DNA from: Nymphaea colorata | Lineage: Eukaryota > Streptophyta > Magnoliopsida > Nymphaeales > Nymphaeaceae | Length of the DNA: 64,000 nucleotides | Direction: 5' to 3' | Assembly: GCF_008831285.2 (NCBI RefSeq) | Contig: NC_045149.1 | Coordinates: 11,622,417-11,686,416 of the forward strand | Shown: in pieces, positions 56,030-64,000 of the stretch | How positions within the stretch are numbered: the first letter of the stretch is position 1 | Layout: every line of letters begins with the position of its first letter | Position numbers and translations under genes: made by a program | Notes under the pieces: model-generated | Seen by the model: only the letters and a program-made list of their open reading frames with translations | Told to the model about the DNA's origin: nothing | Databases searched by the model: none

Positions 56030-56658
56030 AATTGCAGACCTGTCTCACAAAGCAGGCAAAAAAAAAGGAACAGCAGCAGCGGCCGAACACAGACAGCAAA
56101 AGAGGGAACACACGGGCCAAAAAACAGGAATTCCACCACAGCCAAACAGGGACAGAACAGAAACAACCTGTCGGGCGATGGAGTAACATCGGGTGAGGCA
56201 GCCGGTGGCAGCAGCAGCGGCGGCGACAGTGGCAGCGGCGGTAGTAGCAGATCACAGAGTAGCGACGTTAGGCGCTGGCAGAGGCGACAGCGGCGGTCCC
56301 GTGCGATGCTCTACGAAGGGCAAAGAGAAAGAAACTCTCGGGCGCAGAAGGTGCACCGTCGGACACAGCAGCCTTCGCCTGAGTCCACCAGAACATTACA
56401 ACGGCAAGAAGACAGAAACAGCGAGTCACCGAAACAGAGAAACGCCGAAGCTCCAGATGACGTCGAGTGCGTCGCCAAAGCGCCAACAGTGTCGAGTGCG
56501 TCGCTGGAAGAGACGCCGGAACTCCACGGTGTCAAGCGAGGACCAACGTCGGGCAGTGAACAGTAACGACACTTGATTGGCACCGTCGGGCGATGGTCAA
56601 GGAACAGTATCGTTGACAAGAAAAAAAAAAACGTGAATCAATCACGCCGAAACTTCAT

Positions 56659-56671
56659 GGCTCTGATACCA
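56659..56671 (-). other. Primer binding site (initiator tRNA-Met)
   Basis: GGCTCTGATACCA on the + strand, TGGTATCAGAGCC in element sense, next to the 5' LTR. Confidence 0.9.
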
Positions 56672-56925
56672 TGTAGAAACACGTAGATCAAGAACAAAGA
56701 AAATGATGAACACGATGTAACGTGGAAAAACCCTCAACACGAGGGAAAAAACCACGGACGAGGAGGAACTGGCGCACACTAGCTACCAGACTCTCTCTCT
56801 CTTAAGATTTCATTAATTTCTTAAAATTAGGGTTACAACCCTTAAGTAAGGCCCAACAAGGGCTACACGATGGATCGGGTCTGGATCCAGACCCGGTCCT
56901 GAAACCCACTTGACATGCTTCAACA
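56672..56925 (-). repeat. 5' LTR of Copia 51484-56925
   Basis: 254 bp, two visible substitutions relative to the other LTR. Followed by the target copy CTAAA. Confidence 0.95.
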
Positions 56926-56930
56926 CTAAA

Positions 56931-57935
56931 CAAAATCTACAGTTTCCCATTGGTTGAGATTTGGTAAAACTAGCCCCTTTGTATGGACTTTACATATTCC
57001 ATTTTGGTTTGGGTTCACACACACACATGCACTCACATTTCCAATGCAAAATCAGATGCAACATTATCACAAATGTGAAAGTTAAACTTTGCATAGAAAC
57101 ACAGAAAAGAGGAAGGAGAAAAAGAAACTTCCAAATATAGTCTTAGATATCGCATGCTTCACTTGCTCGAGTCCATGGAAGATATACGTGATCGTCAAGC
57201 ATGTATGGTAGAAAGGTACACATGGATGGAAAAGGCAAATAAGGAAAGCCAAGTACAACCGGATCAAATATTGGCTGCAATGATGAGGTGATTATTTGAG
57301 AGTGATAATCGTATGTTGGAAATGAGTGAGCAGCTGATTGACACAGGATGAGAAAATCCAATGAAAACCAGAATCCGTTGGTTACGAATGAAGAAGGCCA
57401 CCAAAGAAAAAAAAAAACGAAACAAAACAAAAACAGTTGGCCAAGGATGGGGGAGAGAAGCATCAAAAGGAGAATCTGAGAGATCTGATGGGCTGATTAA
57501 GAGCACAATGAACCAATAGATGAAGGAGGTCTCTATGCCGGCCCTCAGGGCTGTCGGGCTCCTGCGCCAGTAGGAACGACTCCATCGGTGGTGCTGTTTC
57601 TGTCTATGGGTCACTCCTACTTCCGGAATAGGAGATTACACATGCAGTTGAGTTTCACATACAATCCTTTGTGGTTAAGTAAATTAGGGTTTTCAGTAAC
57701 CTTCACTAACTCCCAATGAGTCACACGTCCCTTATAAATAGGCTTTCCTAGACACACTGGATCCATCCACCATCTAAATTCTAAATGAGTCCTAGTATAA
57801 CTTAATAAACAAACAAATAAAAAAAATAGACAAATAAAGCAAATATACGCATCCAATATGGATCCAATCCAAACTATATCTATTATCTAATATTAAATGA
57901 ATAGCTCCTGCATTAAAGAGGACGCATGATGTCCT
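56931..57935. other. Intron DNA between the two antisense Copias
   Basis: No coding recognised. CATGCAGTTGAGTTTCACAT (57631) followed by ACAATCCTTTGTGGTT recurs almost unchanged at 63519-63556, on the far side of the Copia at 57936. Before that insertion these two direct repeats were about 0.4 kb apart. Confidence 0.45.
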
Positions 57936-57992
57936 TGATAGAAATCTAGCACCAATATCTGTAACCAGAAAACAGCACTCACGCAGGAAGAT

Positions 57993-58044
<52 letters not shown>

Positions 58045-58407
58045 TGAAAACAAGAAGAAACTGAGGAGAAGAAGCCGTAGCCAAAATGGTTTGCACGGCC
58101 TCTATTTATAATCTCATTTCCAGAATTCTAAGAGTCTCCAATCGTAGAATCCTAGGAGATTTCACAAGCTCCAAGGACATTAATTACATCATAGAAACCT
58201 AAGAGACTTTACATATTACAAGGATATTAACTACAACATAGAATCCTAGGAGACTTCCCATATAACAAGGATATTAACTACAACATAGAATCCTAGGAGA
58301 CTCTTCACATGTTACAAGGACATTAAATATCTTAACACATTCTACAAGGAGGTGGAATCCTAAGAGACTCCTCTTCAACGTGCTGGTGAAGGATTTATAT
58401 TTTAACA
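57936..58407 (-). repeat. 3' LTR of Copia 57936-63403
   Basis: 472 bp. Contains a (GA)n microsatellite (about 57993-58030), a minus-strand TATAAATA box (58103-58110) and a local tandem repeat of CATAGAATCCTAGGAGACTT. Differs from the other LTR at the GA run, at GAGGAGAAGAAGCCGTAGCC versus AATATCTGTTAGCC, and at ATCTCATT versus ATCCCATT. Confidence 0.95.
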
Positions 58408-61400
58408 CCCTCCCTCAAGTTGTGCATGGTTTTGCACCATGTACAACTTGCCTTTTAGAAACCAGAATCGTTCCTTTGTTAATCCTTTTTTAAATAAGTC
58501 GGCAACTTGTTCATCTGTACGAACATAAATAGGCTGAATCTCCTTGTCTTCCACCTTTTGTCTAACAAAGTGTTGATCAATCTCAATGTGCTTTGTTCGA
58601 CCATGTTGTACGGGATTAAAGGCAATGTTAATAGCGCTTTGATTATCGCACATTAACATTGATGTTTTAATCTTTTTTCCAATGTCTTCTAGCAAATGTC
58701 TAACCCATGTAACTTCAGCAGTACCTGCAGCCATGCATCTGTATTCAGCTTCAGTGCTGGATCTTGCTACTGCCTTTTGCTTTCGACAACTCCAAGACAC
58801 AAGATTACGTCCAATGAAAATACAAAAACCAGAAATGAACTTTCTTTGATCGGGATCTCCAGCCCAATCTGCATCTGTGAATGTCATAAGTTGATGTCCA
58901 GTAGTTATATTTTCACTCTTACCATAAACTAAGCCATCTCCTGCTGTCCCTTTAAGATATCTTAATATTCTTTTGACAGCATCCATGTGAGTATCTCTAG
59001 GTGCATGCATAAATTGAGATACTTGATTCACAACATATATAATATCTGGTCTAGTAAATGTAAGATATTGAAGTGCCCCAACAATACTTCGATATTGCGT
59101 AGGATCTTCATATAACTCCCCATCTTGAGCACTTAGTCTTTGATTTAGAACACTAGGAGTTCCAACAGGCTTACAATCAGACATATCTGACTTTTTCAGC
59201 AGATCCAACGTGTATTTCTGTTGTGTCAATGTGAGGAGATTATTGTGCCTATCAATCTCCACTCCAAGAAAGAATCGTAAATCACCAAGCTCTTTCATTT
59301 TGAAGTTTTGCATCATCAAAACTTTAGCTTCTTCTATGTCTTTTTCTGAATTGCCTGTGATAACAATATCATCAACATATATAAGAAGTAAAGTAAATAT
59401 GTTTTCCTTTCGATAAATGAAAAGAGAGTGATCTAGAGGACATCTCCGAAAACCACATTCTTGAATCTTGCAAGAGAAGCTGTCAAACCACGAACGTGAG
59501 GCCTGTTTAAGTTCATAAATAGATTTTCTTAGTTTGCAAACCCATGCATGAGAGTCTCCTTTCGTGTATCCTGGAGGTTGTTCCATATATACTTCCTCCC
59601 TTAAATCACCATGAAGAAAAGCATTCTTCACGTCCATTTGATGTAGTCTCCATCCATATTCAACTGCCAATGATATAATCACGCGAATTGTTCCCATTTT
59701 GATCACAGGGCTGAATGTCTCATCATAATCTTCTCCATATTGTTGTGTAAACCCTTTTGCTACTAACCTTGCTTTGTGTCTTTCTATGTTGCCGTCAGGT
59801 TTGTATTTAATTTTGTATACCCATTTGGAGCCCACTACGTTCTTTTCGTGTGGCCTCGGAACGATCTCCCATGTTCCACATTCATGCAAGGCATCCATTT
59901 CTTCTTTCATAGACTTTCTCCAATGATGTGATTTTGATGCTTGATCAAATGAAGTAGGTTCTTCCTCCTTGCCAACTTTTGCCATGAATAACTGAAAATC
60001 AAGTGATAAAGAATCATAGCTAACCCACCTGTGAATGGGATGACGAATGCGTTGGGATCTTCTAAGGTGGGGCATGTTGTCTTCTTCACTGTGAGCATCT
60101 CTGTCCCTTAGTCGTCGACTGTAGATAAGACCCGAATACCGATGTGCATCGTTGCTCTGTTCTTCATTATTGTTTTCGTTATGACTTGATGATTGTGTTG
60201 GATCTTCTTGATTTTCACTTTGAGCCATATCCGACGGTTGTATTGCTCTCTCTGAATCTTCACTTTGAGGCACATCATTTTCTATAACAGGATCTGCATT
60301 GAATAACTGTGTACTGGTCTAGGGATCATAAGATTCAATGGTCATAGGCATTTCATTTGTATTATCAAAACTATGTTCATCAAAAATGACATTTCTTGAA
60401 GTTTTGATACGTTTAGTTGTTGGATCATAGCATCGAAAACCTTTATATTCATCAGCATATCCAACGAATCTACATTGAATAGCTTTGTCTTGAAACTTGT
60501 TTCTCAAGGCAGCATCAACGTGAACATAGCATACACAACCAAAAACCTTCAAGTTCTTGTAATCAGGTTGTTTGCCTAAGAGTGTAAAATATGGCGATTT
60601 AGACATCAAGAGTGTCATAGGCAAACAATTTATTATGTATACAGCAGTATGGAAGGCTTCAGTCCACAAGGAAATGGGCACATTAGTATCATGCATCATG
60701 CTCATGGCGCTTTCAACTATATGTCGATGTTTTCGCTCAACTACACCATTTTGTTGTGGTGTGTAAGGGCAGGAAATTTGTCTAGTTATCCCTTTTTCAC
60801 GTAGAAATTCAATAAAATCAAGTGAGGAATATTCTCCCCCTCCATCACATTGAAAATGCACCACATTGGATGAAAATTTAGTTTGAATCATGGCATAGAA
60901 GTTTCGAAATATGTGAGGTACTTCTGATTTGTGTTTCATGAAGTAAATCCAGGTGAAACGTGAGTAAGAGTCAATGAATAAGACATAATATCTTGACCCA
61001 GACATGGAATCAATAGGGGCTGGCCCCCATACATCAGAAAAAATAGTTTCAAAAGGTTTGGAAGCCCTTTGATTTATATTATGGAAAGGTAAAACATGAC
61101 TCCTACAAAGTCCACAACTTGAACATTTTTTGACACTTGAAGTAAGAGGTAAACTTGATCTTGGAATGAGACTATCTGTGACAAGTTTTTCAATGAAATG
61201 TCGACCACAGTGTCCTAGCCGACTATGCCACAAATCAGACTCCAAAAATTGGTTAGGGCCCCTTACTTTTGATTGAAAATGGCAAGAACTTGGCACTGAT
61301 GACGCATTATGAGAAAGAGAAAATGTCTTCAATCCTATATCAAAAGTAGATGAATCCTTGGGTAGACATTCCTTGAGGACGTACATATTCTCTTGACGCT

Positions 61401-62721
61401 CCCCTCTAGCGAACATTTTCTTCGTTTGGAGGTCCTTGACATAGACAGAAGAAGGTGTGAATTCAACAGAAGAGCTTGTATCATCAATGAGTTTAGAAAT
61501 GGATATGATGTTCTTTTTGATATTGGGAGCAAGAACAACATTAGACAGTGATAGAGACGAGGATGACAATGGAATATGTGCATTTCCAATATGTGTAATA
61601 GGATGAGATTTTCCATCACCTGTTATAATGCAACTTCTACCGTAATGAGGGGATAAGTTAGTCAATTTACCTGCATTTCCTGTCACATGGGTAGCTGCAC
61701 CTGAATCCAAGAACCATTCTCCTTGCTCATTTTGCTTTATAGTCATCTTTGAGAATGCGGTCATCAATAGCTGTTGCATATCTTCAGCGGTGGATTTAGA
61801 ACTTTGTCCTCCTTGTTTATAATGATGTCTTACCCATTTGTTTTTATTTTGAGGATTAAACCAACATTGTGCCTTCATGTGTCCTTTCTTGTTGCACTGA
61901 AAACAAATTGGTATTTTTCTTGAAGTATCCAAAGGAGACATACCTTGGTTATGTGGTGTTGGTAGAATGCCACGACCACCATGGTTGGAGTTCCCATGGC
62001 TCTTACCAAACTTTACATTCATAGCCAACACATTTTGGGAGTTCCCTTGATCAGTCCTTTCAATGACTCTTTTCATGTTCATTTCATGTTGGAGAAGTTT
62101 ACCTTGTAGTTCGTTGAAGGAAGGCAGAACAGGAAGGACCTCAAGAGCTGTAATAAAAGCATGATAATCATGCCCAAGTCCATTCAAGGTTTGCTGCACC
62201 TTTTCCTTATCAGAAATGTTATTCCCTGAGGCAGCAAGTTGGTCTGCGACGGCCTTAATACGCCCCAAATAATCCATGATAGACGTTGAACCTTTACTCA
62301 AATTCTGAAATTCTTTCTTTAAGTACATAATTCGAGCTTCTGATATTTGGGAAAAGGTATCAGCAAGGGTTTCCCATAATTCTTCTGCAGTACAATCATC
62401 AGAAACTGAAAGTAACACTTGTTGAGATAAAGTGGACAAAATATACGCAACCAGACTTTGATCACGTCTCATCCACATAGCATGTTCAGGATTGTTGTCT
62501 TCATGAACAACAATAACTTCTCCTGCCTCATTTTTTATTTCCTGTAAGACGGATATTGGTGGAGCCTTTGTTGAACCATCGAGATGTCCAAAGAGGCCTT
62601 GACTTCTTATGAAATGCATGATTTGCCTTTTCCAGATCAGATAATTCTCATGGTTGAGTTTTTCGGTAATAAGGTGAGGAAGAAAACTTGAGGACATACC
62701 AGAATGCGAAAGGTTTTCCAT
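58402..62721 (-). CDS. Copia gag-pol polyprotein with one in-frame stop
   Basis: I start at ATG 62721 (MENLSHSGMSSSFLPHLITE), which begins with the normal gag N-terminus; an upstream in-frame ATG at 62820 adds a hydrophobic, unlikely leader. In order: UBN2-type gag (LNHENYLIWKRQI, LYTL-type blocks, ARIMYLKKEFQNLSKG), zinc knuckle CFQCNKKGHMKAQC, protease EWFLDSGAATHVTGN, HHCC plus integrase (IDSYSRFTWIYF, CDGGGEYSS, PQQNGVVERKHR), then TAG at 60319-60321 (codon 801) just after integrase. The same frame then gives RT ([30 protein letters not shown]) and RNase H (FTDADWAGD, SSTEAEYRCM), ending in AQLEGGC. About 1,440 codons in all. Only the single stop separates this copy from an intact polyprotein. 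Confidence 0.93.
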
Positions 62722-62930
62722 GACAGCAGAAAGAAATGGTATATAGGTAGAAGATGAGAGGGAAAGAAGACACGATATAACAAGATGTGTCCTTGGGTAA
62801 GCAAAAAGAAAAAGGAACAAGAATTGCGCAAGAGAAAAGTAAATTCAGGATAGAGACAAGATGAAAAAAGAGTTCTAACCAGATCAGACCTGTTTGGGCA
62901 TTTCGTTTGGTAGAGATAACGTAACCTGGC

Positions 62931-62942
62931 GCTCTGATACCA
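62931..62942 (-). other. Primer binding site (initiator tRNA-Met)
   Basis: GCTCTGATACCA on the + strand, TGGTATCAGAGC in element sense, directly inside the 5' LTR. Confidence 0.9.
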
Positions 62943-62999
62943 TGATAGAAATCTAGCACCAATATCTGTAACCAGAAAACAGCACTCACGCAGGAAGAT

Positions 63000-63047
<48 letters not shown>

Positions 63048-63403
63048 TGAAAACAAGAAGAAACAATATCTGTTAGCCAAAATGGTTTGCACGGCCTCTA
63101 TTTATAATCCCATTTCCAGAATTCTAAGAGTCTCCAATCGTAGAATCCTAGGAGATTTCACAAGCTCCAAGGACATTAATTACATCATAGAAACCTAAGA
63201 GACTTTACATATTACAAGGATATTAACTACAACATAGAATCCTAGGAGACTTCCCATATAACAAGGATATTAACTACAACATAGAATCCTAGGAGACTCT
63301 TCACATGTTACAAGGACATTAAATATCTTAACACATTCTACAAGGAGGTGGAATCCTAAGAGACTCCTCTTCAACGTGCTGGTGAAGGATTTATATTTTA
63401 ACA
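62943..63403 (-). repeat. 5' LTR of Copia 57936-63403
   Basis: 461 bp, TGATAG...TTTTAACA, with a minus-strand TATAAATA at 63099-63106. Shorter (GA)n run than its partner. Confidence 0.95.
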
Positions 63404-63408
63404 GTCCT

Positions 63409-64000
63409 AACCCTAAATGTAAGTCCATACTCTACGTTCACATGCAATCCTTTAGTGAGAGAAAATCACAAGCATATGGAACAATACATGTATAAGAGCA
63501 TACAATGTAGAGTATACATGCAGTCGAGGTTCACATACAATCCTTTGTGGTTTAGCCACACTACTACCACACATCTTCTTAAAATGAAATACTTAAAATT
63601 TTGGTTTCTTAAAGTGGTAATTTTTCTGAAGAGAAAAAAAGAGAAGAACAAAGCTTTTTTTGTTTTTTTACCTCATTCTAAAAAGTTTATTGATAGAGGT
63701 AAACCCCCATAAAATTTCCAAGTTTGTCCAAGAAAATATGGAAAATATTGTTAAGTAGAAACTATGAAGCATATGGAAAATATTGTTAAGTATAAACTAT
63801 GAAGCATATACTTAGCTTTTCTGCTGTTCAGACGTATCTATGTGCCTAACTATGTAAATGAGCCCTTGATAATGGTTTTTGTTGTTTATGCTGGTACTTC
63901 TTTCTGGAGATAGAGTGCATCTTAAATAGTCCATTAGATGTCAGTATTTCATCAGGTGCATTCCAGACCTCTCTCTCTCTCTCTCTCTGCGATCATGCAT
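63409..64000. other. Intron DNA at the window end
   Basis: AT-rich, no exon. Holds a second copy of the CATGCAGTCGAGGTTCACAT repeat (63519), a 35-bp tandem duplication at 63736-63805 and a final (CT)n run. Confidence 0.5.
63736..63805. repeat. 35-bp tandem duplication
   Basis: ATATGGAAAATATTGTTAAG and its following 15 bases occur twice in succession, with a single G/T difference. Confidence 0.9.

Larger units (their letters stand above)
51484..56925 (-). mobile_element. Young full-length Copia retrotransposon, minus strand
   Basis: 254-bp LTRs (51484-51737 and 56672-56925) begin TGTAGAAACACG, end GCTTCAACA and differ at two positions I can see. CTAAA flanks both ends (51479-51483 and 56926-56930). 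The primer site TGGTATCAGAGCC (minus) is at 56659-56671; the purine tract CTTGAGGGGGAG (minus) lies beside the left LTR. Antisense to MSH3. The coding region is complete in order but carries several stops and one frameshift. Confidence 0.95.
57936..63403 (-). mobile_element. Nearly intact Copia retrotransposon, minus strand
   Basis: LTRs of 472 bp (57936-58407) and 461 bp (62943-63403) begin TGATAGAAATC, end TTTTAACA and differ mainly in a (GA)n run and a short replaced segment. GTCCT flanks both ends (57931-57935 and 63404-63408). The primer site TGGTATCAGAGC (minus) is at 62931-62942. One minus-strand frame covers gag to RNase H with a single stop. Antisense to MSH3. Confidence 0.95.
50649..64000 (+). 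other. MSH3: MSH3 intron 10 (more than 13.3 kb, two Copias)
   Basis: Opens with GTATAA and stays open to the window end. Two young Copias make up about 10.9 kb of it. The rest (50649-51483, 56926-57935, 63404-64000) is AT-rich with (CT)n/(CA)n runs. No exon with the MSH3 Walker B region was seen. Confidence 0.8.

Noticed and set aside
55787-56576. 259-codon + strand frame over the Copia gag start and leader
   Set aside because: It runs antisense to gag and through a GCAGCGGCGG-type leader; a shadow of the element.
1-64000. CRISPR arrays, bacterial operons, riboswitches, tRNA or rRNA genes
   Set aside because: The sequence is clearly plant nuclear DNA. Repeats are tandem or dispersed TE-type, and I saw no tRNA cloverleaf or rRNA segment beyond the tRNA-complementary primer sites.

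Overview
This is nuclear DNA of a flowering plant. It holds one recognisable host gene, the 5' two-thirds of the mismatch-repair gene MSH3, on the + strand from 23826 to beyond the window end. The rest is transposable-element (TE) sequence at all stages of decay: three almost intact Copia retrotransposons, an almost intact hAT DNA transposon, older Copia and Ty3/gypsy relics, short inverted-repeat elements, microsatellites and AT-rich filler. GT-AG introns, initiator-Met-tRNA primer sites and plant-type Copia and hAT proteins show a plant genome. I cannot place the species more narrowly.

Layout. 1-7350: a decayed Ty3/gypsy RT region (about 1130-1990), an LTR-like remnant (3252-3648), GC-ended/AT-cored repeats and a GATCCAAATC minisatellite. 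7351-13691: an old Copia element on the minus strand with both LTRs and a near-perfect target duplication. Its interior keeps only the start of reverse transcriptase and a 10-codon minisatellite, and it carries an unexplained promoter-like GC-rich segment on the opposite strand. 13692-20460: AT-rich sequence with two diverged ~0.7 kb direct repeats and a doubtful transposase relic. 20465-22981: an hAT-like element with a DEAD-box helicase-like exon inside. 23135-23520: another GC-ended repeat, only about 300 bp upstream of the MSH3 ATG.

MSH3 (23826 onward). Ten exons can be placed exactly (845 codons, no stops or frameshifts, every junction in phase 0). They run from the N-terminal PCNA-binding motif to the Walker A motif. 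The Walker B end lies beyond 64000. Intron 2 (5.7 kb) holds a broken Copia that is itself split by an 833-bp inverted-repeat element full of polypurine tandem repeats. Intron 5 (12.1 kb) holds a young Copia (34350-43041, sense) whose reverse transcriptase is split by a 3.5-kb hAT element (38049-41543, perfect 8-bp duplication), followed by a decayed hAT relic with a fourfold BED-finger repeat. Intron 10 (more than 13.3 kb) holds two more young Copias, both antisense (51484-56925 and 57936-63403), each with perfect 5-bp duplications.

So the locus is a layered record of insertions in a gene whose exons look intact. The TEs look recent but not fully autonomous: each full-length copy has at least one break. 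The premature stops can be explained by C-to-T or G-to-A transitions, as expected for methylated TE DNA.
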